From: Alphaproteobacteria bacterium UBA2966
GTDB lineage: Bacteria; Pseudomonadota; Alphaproteobacteria; UBA2966
Assembly (NCBI GenBank): GCA_002348365.1
Contig: DEBC01000038.1
Location: 1-26,386 of the forward strand
Length of the DNA: 26,386 nt
Reading direction: 5' to 3'
The position numbers and the translations under genes are program-made. The notes beneath the pieces are model-generated. The model saw only the letters and a program-made list of their open reading frames with translations. It made no database searches and was not told where the DNA came from. Shown here piece by piece: positions 8,131-17,206 of the stretch (position 1 is its first letter; every line of letters starts with the position of its first letter).

Positions 8131-8274
8131 AAGGACCTCCCGTCCAAGCGTGTTCTGTTTCGACGCGGTTTTTTGTTGTTCGAGCAGTCGAGTTCTACAC
8201 ATTCGCACGCTGCGCCGGAACCCCGAAGCCATTTGCTCCATTGCCCAATACAGCGAAAAGGGCAAACTGAATTC

Positions 8275-9967
8275 GTGAAGCGTATCGTGCAGACACTGCT
8301 GGTATCCGCTGCGCTGTTATGCCTGATGGCAGGTGGAGCGTATTTCTGGGCTCGGGGATCGCTACCCGTGGTCGACGGCAGCATTGAACTCGCCGGAATT
8401 TCCGCACCGGTTCGCATCACGCGTGACCGCCATGCTGTGCCGCACATTTATGCAGACAGTGTCGTCGACGTGATGTTTGGCCTGGGATTTGTCCACGCGC
8501 AGGACAGGCTTTGGCAATTGGAAGTCAACCGTCGCATCGGTTCGGGACGTTTATCTGAGGTTATGGGAATTGCGACGGTTGCAACGGACCGCTTTCTTCG
8601 GACACTTGGGATCCAACAGGCCGCCGAACGATCTTACAATGAGCTCGATAAGGAGACCCACGAAGTAATTGATTCGTATGCAGCAGGCGTGAACGCATTT
8701 CTCAGTTCCCGCGCAGGACCACTGCCGCCGGAGTTTCTGCTCCTTCGACACGAACCTGAGCCCTGGGCGCCGCAAGACACATTGGTTTGGGCAAAGATGA
8801 TGGCCTAGGATCTGGCCACGAATTGGCATACGGAATTGCTTCGTCTTAGGTTGACAAAGCAAACGGGGCTCACATCCGCACAGGTGCTTGAGCTTTTTCC
8901 GCCCTACCCCGGAGATGCTCCGATCGCGCTGCCGGATATCAGTGGCGTCTGGTCGAACGCTCCGATTGAACTCGCCGGTGCACCGCCTACTCCCGGAAGG
9001 GAAAATTCAAACGGTTCCAACAATTGGGTGCTCTCGGGGAACCGGTCGACAACCGGAAAGCCACTGCCCGCAAACGATCCCCATCTCGGCCTCGGTGTGG
9101 TACCTCGCCCACCTCGAAAGCCCAGACCTTCGAGTCATTGGTGCAACGCTGCCAGGCATTCCCGGCATCATCCTGGGCCGAAACGACCGTATTGCCTGGG
9201 GCTTTACGAACATGAACGCGAACGTTCAGGACCTCTTGGTCGAGAAACTCGTGTCGGGCGATCCCAACTCATACGTAACACCCCAGGGGCCTCAACCGTT
9301 CATGGTTCGCAACGAGATAATTCACGTGCGCGAATCCAACATTATTGAGTTCGAGGTGCGAGAGACCATCCATGGCCCGGTGATCTCCGACGCATCATCG
9401 CGAACTGCGGCCGCCGTGAATGAGAACCATGTGGTCTCGTTGACCTGGACGGCTCTTCGCAAGCACGACACCACGGCACGCCCAATTCTGCACATGAACC
9501 GAGCAAGGAATTGGGACGAATTTGTCGAAGCTTTGCGATGGTTTAAGGAGCCCCAACAAAACGTCGTCTATGCAGATGTAGACGGCAATATCGGGTATCA
9601 CGCTGTCGGACGCATTCCCGTCCGCGGCCCGACGAACACGGTCCGGGGAACCATGCCCGTGCCTGGCTGGGAGGGGAATTACGATTGGAGTGGATATATC
9701 CCTTTTGAAGAGTTGCCTCATGCGTTCAATCCAAATGATGGAACTCTCGCCACAGCCAATCAAAGAACTATTGACGACTCCTATCCCCATTTCATTGCCA
9801 GGGATTGGGCATCGCCATATCGGATTCGACGCATAGAGACTCTACTCGCCCAGACCGAGAAACATTCCTTGTCTGACATGCAACGAATGCAGGGCGATAT
9901 CCGAAGGGTTTGGCCGGCCAGGGACTGCATTTCACGCTCGCTGCCAAAACTGTGTTGCGAAGATTGA
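8275..9967 (+). pseudogene. Penicillin-acylase-family (Ntn-hydrolase) remnant
   Basis: Intact members are exported amidohydrolases of about 750-800 residues that self-cleave into two chains and hydrolyse acylated amines such as beta-lactams or acyl-homoserine lactones. The N-terminal membrane/signal segment, GLGFVHAQDRLWQLEVNRR and SNNWVLSGNRS (with the Ser that would become the nucleophile) are all recognisable. Three lesions break it. First, TAG at 8806-8808 stands where the family has Trp (MMA-stop-DL). Second, a frameshift at about 9088-9098 joins DPHLGL to WYLAHLESPDLRVIG and looks like a deletion of about 11 bases. Third, family similarity stops after MQRMQGDIR (about 9908), so some 200 C-terminal residues are missing. 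The GTG at 8275 is the likely original start. Confidence 0.88.
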
Positions 9968-10371
9968 AATGCTGAAGAGAGAGCCCTTTGCCAGTTTCCC
10001 TCAGAGCCGAAAAGTAGGCGCGAAGGTGAACATCCAGGGAAACAGCATCATCAAAGAAGGCGGTTAAGATTTGCAAGAGCCTTATTCGACTATGATAAGT
10101 CGGCACTGATGTCGCGCAGAACTGCGCTTCTTCATCACCTCCCGCCACATTGGAACTTGGAACAGGCATTTCAAAATCCAATTCCATTGAACACCTGTTC
10201 CGTGCGAAATGTCCCTGGTATGTGGAGTGCTCTCTTGACGCGGCCATAATTTGACCGATTTCTCATGAATACTGGCTTCAATATTGGATAATATCTGGGC
10301 CAGTTAGGAGTGAACGGAGCGAGACTCCACAGAGTTCAATTTCTGTGCCCAAAGTAGGTAGTTGAGATTCC
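9968..10371. other. Intergenic region without a recognised gene
   Basis: No known family is recognised on either strand. The acylase frame stays open after its stop for 93 codons, to a TAA at 10247-10249. The translated piece, including ALFDYDKSALMSRR and LPPHWNLEQAF, does not look like an acylase C-terminus and was not identified. A minus-strand open frame at 9792-10247 has no family resemblance and partly shadows the acylase remnant. The stretch 10071-10174 resembles 119-180. I read it as decayed sequence. Confidence 0.4.
10071..10174 (+). repeat. Diverged repeat, copy 2
   Basis: Block A (10071-10090, TTGCAA then CCTTATTCGAC) and block B (10160-10174, GAACAGGCATTT then CAA) match 119-137 and 165-180 in order and orientation, with a longer interval between them. 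It lies in non-coding, apparently decaying sequence between two gene remnants. Confidence 0.3.
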
Positions 10372-10776
10372 ATGTTTTTTATTATTGGCCTGATTGTGGA
10401 TCAGGAAGGCAGTTCCATGTTCAGCAGTGGAAGCGCCAATATGCAACAACGCATGCAAAAGCTGATTTCGGAGATCGCCTCAATCATCGGCCCCTTGCCC
10501 AATATCATCGCTCTATCAGGCCATACGGACTCCAGTCCATTCCGGAGTGCATCCGGCAAGACGAACTGGGAGCTTTCTACGGATCGGGCGAACGCAAGTC
10601 GTCGCACCCTGTCCGACGCAGGAATCGACCCTGACAAATTCGTTCAGGTCGTTGGCAAGGCCGATACCGATCCGCTGACGCATGAAGATCCGTATCAGCC
10701 ACAGAACAGACGCATCAGCATTGCGCTCAAGCGTGAGGTTCCTGTGCTGCCGCCGGAGCTCAGAAAGGACAGATAA
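10372..10776 (+). pseudogene. MotB C-terminal (OmpA-like) fragment
   Basis: The 134-residue frame matches the peptidoglycan-binding half of flagellar stator protein MotB. It shows IVDQEGSSMFSSGSANM, then ALSGHTDSSPF, NWELSTDRANASRR, VVGKADTDPL and QPQNRRISIAL, in the family order. The N-terminal half is absent: there is no membrane anchor with the proton-binding Asp, no plug and no signal peptide. An in-frame stop (10363-10365) lies just ahead of the ATG, and no MotB-like sequence was seen further upstream. There is no good ribosome binding site, and no motA or flagellar neighbour. The likeliest reading is a 5'-truncated remnant. A free-standing OmpA-like protein is less likely, since it could not reach the periplasm. 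Confidence 0.75.
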
Positions 10777-10861
10777 GATCCTTTCCGGATTATTTTCTCT
10801 GTCTCGAGGCCGCATTTGACAATATGGGGCGGCTGCATCCACGAATTAACGGAGTTTCGGC

Positions 10862-11392
10862 GTGAGTTCAGCGCAGTTACCAACCTCTAGCTCGACCCCT
10901 CGCGCGAGTCAGGAAAATGGCGTGTCGCAGGCATACAGCGACCCGCGATTTTTGGTTGGAATTCCCTTCAAGAGGGTCATTGCATACCTCGTGGATGTCA
11001 TCGCGATTGCGGTTCTTGCCGCGTCAATCGCCGTAATCACATTCGTGCCAGTTGTGCTGTCACTGGGCCTGTTGAAACCGTTCGTGGTTGGTGTGATCGC
11101 GCTGGTACCAGTTTTGTATCACACCCTGCTAATTGGCGGAGAACGCCCGGCAACGCTGGGGATGAGATTGCTGGGAATTGAGGTTCGAAGACTGAATGGT
11201 GACAAACCCGGCTACGGACTTGCGTTGATTCAAACGATGTTGTTCTACGTCACCGTCAGCTTGACAAGTTGGCTGATTCTTTTGGTCGCGCTGTTCAACA
11301 GCAAACATCGCACTTTGCACGATTTCTTGTGTGGGACGATAGTCATCAACGTGAGTTCCCATGATGATCCTGCTGCGGCGAGCCGCCCATAG
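10862..11392 (+). CDS. RDD-family integral membrane protein
   Basis: This 176-residue inner-membrane protein belongs to the RDD family, named for conserved Arg and Asp residues. Here R38 and D45 lie in KRVIAYLVDVIAI, and D154 lies in HRTLHDFLCGT. There are about three to four hydrophobic segments (roughly 40-62, 64-92 and 122-146), with ATLGMRLLGIEV between them as is usual. The function of most members is unknown; some have been linked to ion exchange or transport. The GTG start at 10862 has GGAG about 9 bases upstream. It is followed on the same strand, after about 98 bases, by the aminoacyl-protein transferase gene, a neighbourhood seen in other alphaproteobacteria. Confidence 0.85.
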   Translation: MSSAQLPTSSSTPRASQENGVSQAYSDPRFLVGIPFKRVIAYLVDVIAIAVLAASIAVITFVPVVLSLGLLKPFVVGVIALVPVLYHTLLIGGERPATLGMRLLGIEVRRLNGDKPGYGLALIQTMLFYVTVSLTSWLILLVALFNSKHRTLHDFLCGTIVINVSSHDDPAAASRP

Positions 11393-11490
11393 AGGGGTAG
11401 CTAGTCCAGGACTGCTGGGGCACAATTGTAATGGCCTAGCAGATGCACAGAAGGCGTTTGGTCTGACAGGATGAAGCAGCGTTCTCAACG

Positions 11491-12213
11491 ATGAATCTGA
11501 TAGCCGACCCCAACGAGAAGAAATTCTTCGCAACGCCACGGATGCCTTGCCCCTATTTGCCTGGGAAACTCGAACGAAAGGTGTTCACAGAATTGTGGGG
11601 CGAAGATGCCGAACAGCTTCATGATGCGCTGGCTGTCGCCGGATTCCGTCGGAGTCAGGGAATAGTTTATCGACCCCTTTGCGACGGATGCACGGCGTGT
11701 GTTCCAGTCCGTGTGCGCACCGAGGGTTTTCAACCCAAAAAGTGGATGCGTCGCATCTCCTCGAAGGCAGCTTATTTGGAGGTCAGTGAACAGTCTCCAA
11801 CCGCGACGGCAGAGCAATTCCAGTTGTTCCGCCAGTACTTGTCATGGCGCCATGCTGGCGGCGGCATGATGGATATGGATTTCGATGAATATCGCGCGAT
11901 GGTGGAGGACACACCGGTCATTACGTCTCTGATCGAGTTTCGGGAACCCGACGGTCGGCTTTGCGGCGCGTGCCTGACCGATGTGCTCACGGACGGCCTG
12001 TCAATGGTGTATAGCTTCTTTCGGCCTGATCTGCAGAACCTTAGCCTCGGCTCGGCCATAATACTTTGGCACATCCAACGAGCCACTGAATTGCATCTGG
12101 ACTACGTCTATCTGGGCTACTGGATCGCGGAGAGCGAAAAAATGGCCTACAAGACACGTTTCACGCCGATAGAGGCGCTTAAGCCGGAAGGTTGGGTGTT
12201 GCTCGCTCAGTGA
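11491..12213 (+). CDS. bpt: Aspartate/glutamate leucyltransferase (Bpt; arginyltransferase family)
   Basis: This 240-residue cytoplasmic enzyme transfers Leu (or Arg in related enzymes) from aminoacyl-tRNA to N-terminal Asp or Glu of proteins, marking them for N-end-rule degradation through ClpS/ClpAP. The N-terminal Cys-containing block PCPYLPGKLERKVF and the cluster CDGCTACVPVRV are typical. The C-terminal half shows the GNAT-like transferase part with SMVYSFFRPDLQNLSLGSA and YVYLGYWIAESEKMAYK. The length matches the family. The ATG start gives a normal N-terminus (MNLIADPNEKKFFATP), although the Shine-Dalgarno is weak. The choice of Leu or Arg cannot be read with certainty from the sequence; Bpt is the usual bacterial form. 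Confidence 0.92.
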   Translation: MNLIADPNEKKFFATPRMPCPYLPGKLERKVFTELWGEDAEQLHDALAVAGFRRSQGIVYRPLCDGCTACVPVRVRTEGFQPKKWMRRISSKAAYLEVSEQSPTATAEQFQLFRQYLSWRHAGGGMMDMDFDEYRAMVEDTPVITSLIEFREPDGRLCGACLTDVLTDGLSMVYSFFRPDLQNLSLGSAIILWHIQRATELHLDYVYLGYWIAESEKMAYKTRFTPIEALKPEGWVLLAQ

Positions 12214-12366
12214 GTTCTGTTCTCACGGACCCCCATGGTATGTCGGCGGTTGTTTGGTCCTTCTGGTGATTGCCATACTACGATTTCGTAGCGGTTGGCC
12301 CGCATCTACCGAGGCCGACACGTCTTAATTCTGATCCGTGATTCTCTTGCCGGAGCGTTCTTGAAA

Positions 12367-13461
12367 ATGAAACGCCGCGATTTGCTGAAGGGAGCAGCCG
12401 CAACGTCCACCGCGGTCGCCGCTACGTCTCTCCCAAGTCCCGCGATTTCTAAAGGGCTCAAGGAACTTAGGATGGTGACCACCTGGCCCAAAATGTATCC
12501 CGGGTTGGGAACTTCGGCAGACCGGCTGGCGAAGAGAATTTCGCAAGCAAGCGGCGGCAAGATCCGTGTGAATATTTTTGCCGCCGGAGAACTGGTTCCG
12601 CCTTTCGAAGCATTCAACGCCGTTTCGTCTGGCGAAGTCGATATCTACCATGCCTTTGAGTACTACTGGCAGAGCAAATCGAAGGCCTTCAATTTCTTTG
12701 CCGCAATCCCCTTTGGGATTACCGCCACAGAAATGGATGCATGGATTTATTTCAACGGGGGTCAATCCCTGTGGGACGAGTTGAGCGCCGAATTCAATAT
12801 CAAGCCTCTGCTGGCGGGCAACACCGGCATGCAGATGGGTGGATGGTACACCCGTGAAATCAATGGTCCGGCCGATTTCAGGGGGCTCAGGTTTCGCATG
12901 CCGGGTATCGGAGGAGAGGTATTGCGCCAAATGGGTGCCGCCGCAGTCGCCCTGGCCGGAGGAGAAATCTTTCCGGCATTGCAGTCCGGCGCGCTTGATG
13001 GCACTGAGTGGGTGGGACCATGGAATGATCTAGCATTCGGGTTCTATAGAGTGGTCCAGAATTATTACTACCCCGGCTTTCATGAGCCAGGTACCGCGAT
13101 TGCTGTCGGCATCAATAAACGCCTCTGGGATGGATTAACCGAAAGCGAGAGACGGCTCATCGAATCTGCGTGCTTGGCAGAAAACAACCTAACGCTTGCG
13201 GAATTCAATACGAACAACGCTGCAGCGTTGAAGACGTTGGTCAACGAGCACGACGTACAGTTACGCAGATTTCCAAACAGCGTGCTGAATGAAATTGGCC
13301 GCCTGTCCGGAGAAGTCGTGGCAGAAATTGGAAATTCGGATCCCGTTACGAAACGGGTCTACGAGAGTTTCTTGCGGTCGAGAAAGGACTCGATCGGCTG
13401 GTCGAGAATCTCTGATCAGAGCTTCTGGAGCGCTCGACTGTTACCATTTAAGTATGGTTGA
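12367..13461 (+). CDS. TRAP transporter periplasmic binding protein (TakP/DctP family)
   Basis: This 364-residue protein binds a carboxylate ligand in the periplasm for a Na+-driven TRAP transporter. A twin-arginine signal is visible (MKRRDLLKGAAATST, cleavage after about residue 28). Family signatures are VNIFAAGELVPPFEAFNAV, NTGMQMGGWYTREI, the ligand-contacting Arg in LRFRMPGIGGEVL, and GALDGTEWVGPWNDLAFGF followed by YYYPGFHEPG. These resemble TakP, which binds alpha-keto acids such as pyruvate, so a 2-oxoacid ligand is plausible but unproven. I chose the ATG at 12367 because the Tat signal starts there; the open frame reaches upstream to a TTG at 12295. No dctQ/dctM membrane genes are adjacent, so it is an orphan binding protein. 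Confidence 0.9.
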   Translation: MKRRDLLKGAAATSTAVAATSLPSPAISKGLKELRMVTTWPKMYPGLGTSADRLAKRISQASGGKIRVNIFAAGELVPPFEAFNAVSSGEVDIYHAFEYYWQSKSKAFNFFAAIPFGITATEMDAWIYFNGGQSLWDELSAEFNIKPLLAGNTGMQMGGWYTREINGPADFRGLRFRMPGIGGEVLRQMGAAAVALAGGEIFPALQSGALDGTEWVGPWNDLAFGFYRVVQNYYYPGFHEPGTAIAVGINKRLWDGLTESERRLIESACLAENNLTLAEFNTNNAAALKTLVNEHDVQLRRFPNSVLNEIGRLSGEVVAEIGNSDPVTKRVYESFLRSRKDSIGWSRISDQSFWSARLLPFKYG

Positions 13462-13557
13462 TATCGTCGATTCCTGCGGACCACGTTCGGTTAGAGCAAA
13501 TCAGTCGTCCTGATCAAGGCGACCGTCCGATTGTCCGGATGGGTCACGGAACATAGC

Positions 13558-14911
13558 CTAACAACTCGTCGAAAATGCAAATCGGACTTGAGCGACCTGA
13601 TCATGCTCCTGCAGTACAGCTTCGACCTCAGTTGCGGATATGTTTTCACCTGAGCGCCGGACAATATTCTTCATTTGATCGACGAAATGAAGCATGCCGT
13701 CAGGGTCCTGGGTTACGATATCTCCGGTGTGAAACCAGCCGCCGCGCCATGCCTGGTCCGTCTCAGTCTGATTCTTGAGATAACCTGAAAAGAAGCCCTT
13801 TCTGGGATCAGCGCCGTCAAAGCGAACCAGCAATTCTCCCTCCGTATTGGGTTCAACTTCGTTGCCCGCGTCGTCCACGACCTGTGCCTGAAACCCGTCC
13901 CTCGGGCGGCCAAAAGCCCGAGTGCCGACTTGCCGTGGCTCGACGCAATCACAGAATATGCGACCTGTTTCGGTCATTCCCCAAACTTCAAGCAACGCAT
14001 AGCCGAAGCGTGATTCAAAAGCCTCGTGGTGAGACGGGTCGACGCCGGCGCCAACGCCAAAACGAACAGAATGGGCATTCTCACGGGGGTTTCGGGGTTG
14101 GTTGAGCAAGATCGCTGGCACCACCCCGAGGTAATGGATGACGGTTGCCTCGGTATCCGTCACATCTCGCCACCAGGTACGTGCCTGAAACCGGTCTGGT
14201 GCAATTAAACAATTTCCAGACAGGATCGTTCCTGTAAGGATGATCGCAAGCGCATTCATGTGGAACAAGGGCAAGGGATTTAGCACGCGTTCCTTGCCTT
14301 CCATAAATGTCATCAGCCCCGCCAGATCGAGGTACCACTGGCCGGCAGTCAAAAAATAATCGTTGGGTGAGGATGCAGCCCTTTGGTCGCTCCGTTGTCC
14401 TCGATGTGAAGAGCAGAGCGCACTCTGTGTTCAGATCGATTGGGCCCTGATCTGGTCGGGCGCCCGGCACGGGTATCGTTTCCGGCACCCTGATTCCGTC
14501 GATAACATCGGGTGTTTGCGCACACTGCTCTATTGCCGCATCCATATCCGCTGCTCGATCGGCCGAACAAATGACCAATGAAGTTTCCGAATGGTCCAGC
14601 AGATATGACAACTCAGCGTGCCGATAGTCGGGATTTACCGGAACGATGGATGCACCAATCGCGTTGAGTGCCATGTAATGAAGAAGGAATTCGGGGCGAT
14701 TTCCAAGGAGTATCGCGACGCGGTGCCCCTTGCCGTATCCGGCATCCTCATACCGGCGGCGCAAGAGCTCCACCTCAATGGCCACTTCGCCATAGGATTG
14801 CTCTAGCCCCTCAGTTAAGTAATCTCGCTCAGTCGAGCGTGGCACGTACAGGAACGAGTTGTCAGGGAACCGTTCTGCTGCGGTCAAGAACGCCTGATAG
14901 ACAGACTTCAT
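13558..14911 (-). pseudogene. AMP-binding acid-CoA ligase remnant (CaiC-like)
   Basis: Intact relatives (about 520 residues) activate a carboxylic acid with ATP and join it to CoA. The N-terminal part (14911 down to about 14368) and the C-terminal part (about 14364 to 13558) lie in different frames. They join cleanly if one base is removed from the GGG at 14365-14367, giving CILTNDYFLTAGQWYLDLAG. The ATP-binding motif, normally TSGTTGRPKG, reads TSRTTERPKG: codons at 14399-14401 and 14390-14392 are AGG and GAG where GGG-type Gly codons are expected. The A5-like motif EVWGMTETG remains. The frame ends after QEHDQVAQV, so roughly the last 80-100 residues, including the catalytic Lys domain, are missing. 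The frameshift alone could be a sequencing error; the lost Gly residues and 3' end argue for real decay. Confidence 0.87.
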
Positions 14912-14968
14912 ACCTGGGCTTCACCGCTGATCCAGACGACCCAACAAGAGTTTACGGAACTAGTGGGA

Positions 14969-17206
14969 CTACGCGAACCGATTTGATCGTGGGAAACCCT
15001 TTGGTGCGATACGGCCTGCCTGTGCGCGCTTTCCAGTCCATGCAGTCAGATCACCCTCGGTGCGAGTTCTGTCTCCCGATCGCCAAGACAAACCATCAGC
15101 AAGCCTGAATACAACTGCATCTGACAGTCCGCCGTCCTTATAGCGCTGAAGTAAGACGCCACGCCCCCGCGCCATCGTCGACAGTTCAGATAAAGGAAAT
15201 ACGATCAACTTGCGATTCTCTCCGACCACGGCGACCGAATCAGCGCCTTCCGGAACGGTCGTGCAGACGTGCGCTTCTACGCCACGGGGCACGTTCAACA
15301 CCTGTTTGCCTGACCGCGTCTGGGCCAAGACCAGATCCTCCTTTACGAGAAATCCTCGGCCGTCGCTGGCTCCAACGAGAAGCGTTCGGTTCGGGACATG
15401 AACGAACAGATCGACAACATCATCCTCTGTTCCCAGCTCTACCATCAGGCGAACCGGATCGCCATTCCCCCGGCCTATCGGGATCTTGTCGCAGGTTATG
15501 GTGTAAAACCTACCATTCGTGCCAAACAAAACCAGCCTGTCAGTTGTTTCGGCGTGAATCCAAAAGCGGCCTCGATCACCCTCTTTGTACCGAGTATCAA
15601 CGTTGGCCTCTACGTGCCCCTTTACGGCTCGGATCCAGCCCTTCTCTGAGCAGATCACGGTGATATCTTCCTTCTCGACCATAGCTTCAAACGGGACGAT
15701 TTCAGCGGAGGGGGGTGAGCCCAACTCGGTACGGCGGCGGCCCAGCGCAGTCTTCTTGCCGAAATTATCCCGCGTTGAACGAATTTCTGCCGCGATAGCC
15801 TGCCAACGCTTCTTCTTATCCTTGAGCAATGCCTTCAATACCTTGCGTTGCTCTTTCAGGTCAGCGTGCTCTTGGCGGATACCCTCCTCCTCTAGCCGCC
15901 TCAGCGCACGGAGACGCAGGTTTAGGACTGCTTCCGCTTGTACATCCGATAATTCGAATGCGTCCATGAGCGTACGTTTCGGCTCATCTTCTTCACGTAT
16001 GATTCGGATTACTTCGTCAAGATTGAGGAATGCGATGAGATATCCATCGAGAACCTCCAGCCGCCGTTCCGCCTTTTCGAGTCGGAACTTCGTCTGGCGA
16101 ACAAGTACATCCAGACGATGCTCAAGGAACGCGCTCAAAGCATCGCGCAACCCCATGACCCGCGGTGTATTGTGCCGGTCGAGCACGTTCAAATTGAGGG
16201 CAATGCGGACCTCTAAATCCGTGAGACGGAAGAGCGTTTCCATCAGCATCGCTGCATCAACTGACCGATTCTTCGGCTCCAGTACGATCCGCACTTCATC
16301 AGCGGACTCATCCCGCACGTCTGCCAGCATTGTCAGTTTGCGGCTCTCGACCAGCTCGGCGATCTTTTCAACCAGCCGCGCCTTCTGGACCTGGTAGGGG
16401 ACTTCAGTGACCACGATCTGATACTGGCCACGCCCCTGCTTTTCAATTTCCCATCGTGCACGCAAACGAAAGCTGCCACGCCCTGTTGCGTACGCCTCGA
16501 TTACGTTCTCGGCGGGCTCAACAAGCACTCCACCCGTGGGGAAATCTGGTCCGGGGACGAACTCTACAAGTTTTGCAGTGCGAGCCTTTGGGAACTTGAT
16601 CAGATGCAGCAGTGCATCACAAAGCTCTCCCGCATTGTGTGGCGGTATGCTGGTCGCCATACCGACAGCAATTCCCGTCGCCCCATTCGCCAGAAGATTC
16701 GGGAATGCTGCAGGCAAGACGATCGGCTCGCTCTCCTCACCATCATAAGTCTCCCGGAAGTCGACGGTGTCCTCAGCGATACCATCCAGCAATGCCTCCG
16801 CCACCTCAGTGAGCCTGGCTTCGGTGTATCGCATTGCCGCCGCATTGTCCCCGTCGATGTTTCCGAAATTGCCCTGTCCATCAACCAGCGGATAGCGAGC
16901 CGCGAACGACTGGGCGAGACGTACAAGCGCATCGTAAACCGCCTGATCGCCGTGGGGGTGAAATTTGCCGATCACATCTCCCACGACTCGGGCACACTTT
17001 TTGAAGCCCTGATCCGGATTCAGTCGCAGCTGCTGCATGGCATAAAGAAGGCGACGATGAACGGGCTTCAGACCATCACGGACATCGGGGAGTGATCGTG
17101 CCGTGATGGTGGAGAGTGCGTACGCGAGGTAGCGCTCGCTCAACGCTTCGGTTAGCGCAGTTTCACGTACTTCGTCTGGAGGCGAAACAATAGTCATGAT
17201 GCTCAT
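14969..17206 (-). CDS. parC: DNA topoisomerase IV subunit A (ParC)
   Basis: This 745-residue protein, with ParE, unlinks daughter chromosomes. The winged-helix/tower region has GLKPVHRRLLYAM (46-58), FHPHGDQAVYDALVRLAQ (82-99) and the catalytic Tyr127 in AAAMRYTEARL. A beta-pinwheel C-terminal domain ends with ARGRGVLLQRYKDGGLSDAV, typical of ParC; no canonical GyrA box QRRGGKG is seen, which supports ParC over GyrA. The residue at the GyrA Ser83/ParC Ser80 position is Gln88, while the acidic partner is Asp92. The start overlaps the recO stop by 4 bases (ATGA); an in-frame ATG at 17197 would give MTIVSPP. It is the last intact gene of the minus-strand block; the decayed ligase follows after 57 bases. 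Confidence 0.95.
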   Translation of the reverse strand: MSIMTIVSPPDEVRETALTEALSERYLAYALSTITARSLPDVRDGLKPVHRRLLYAMQQLRLNPDQGFKKCARVVGDVIGKFHPHGDQAVYDALVRLAQSFAARYPLVDGQGNFGNIDGDNAAAMRYTEARLTEVAEALLDGIAEDTVDFRETYDGEESEPIVLPAAFPNLLANGATGIAVGMATSIPPHNAGELCDALLHLIKFPKARTAKLVEFVPGPDFPTGGVLVEPAENVIEAYATGRGSFRLRARWEIEKQGRGQYQIVVTEVPYQVQKARLVEKIAELVESRKLTMLADVRDESADEVRIVLEPKNRSVDAAMLMETLFRLTDLEVRIALNLNVLDRHNTPRVMGLRDALSAFLEHRLDVLVRQTKFRLEKAERRLEVLDGYLIAFLNLDEVIRIIREEDEPKRTLMDAFELSDVQAEAVLNLRLRALRRLEEEGIRQEHADLKEQRKVLKALLKDKKKRWQAIAAEIRSTRDNFGKKTALGRRRTELGSPPSAEIVPFEAMVEKEDITVICSEKGWIRAVKGHVEANVDTRYKEGDRGRFWIHAETTDRLVLFGTNGRFYTITCDKIPIGRGNGDPVRLMVELGTEDDVVDLFVHVPNRTLLVGASDGRGFLVKEDLVLAQTRSGKQVLNVPRGVEAHVCTTVPEGADSVAVVGENRKLIVFPLSELSTMARGRGVLLQRYKDGGLSDAVVFRLADGLSWRSGDRTRTEGDLTAWTGKRAQAGRIAPKGFPRSNRFA

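Noticed and set aside
8806..8808. TAG in the acylase gene as a recoded (read-through or pyrrolysine) codon
   Set aside because: The same gene carries a frameshift and has lost its C-terminus, and the family has Trp (TGG) here; a single G-to-A nonsense change is simpler.
9792..10247. 151-codon minus-strand frame downstream of the acylase remnant
   Set aside because: It has no recognisable domain, partly shadows the acylase frame and lies in decayed DNA; considered but not called.
13462..13557. Rho-independent terminator between the TRAP gene and the ligase remnant
   Set aside because: Partial complementarity (ACCGTCCG near CCGGATGGGT) has mismatches and no T-run, so it does not meet the standard.
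8275..14911. Genomic island or prophage
   Set aside because: No integrase, transposase, tRNA junction, direct-repeat ends or phage genes were seen, and intact core-type genes (RDD, bpt) lie within it. Gene decay explains it better.
15585..16397. 270-codon plus-strand frame opposite parC
   Set aside because: Ser/Arg-rich low-complexity translation shadowing conserved ParC sequence; not a gene.
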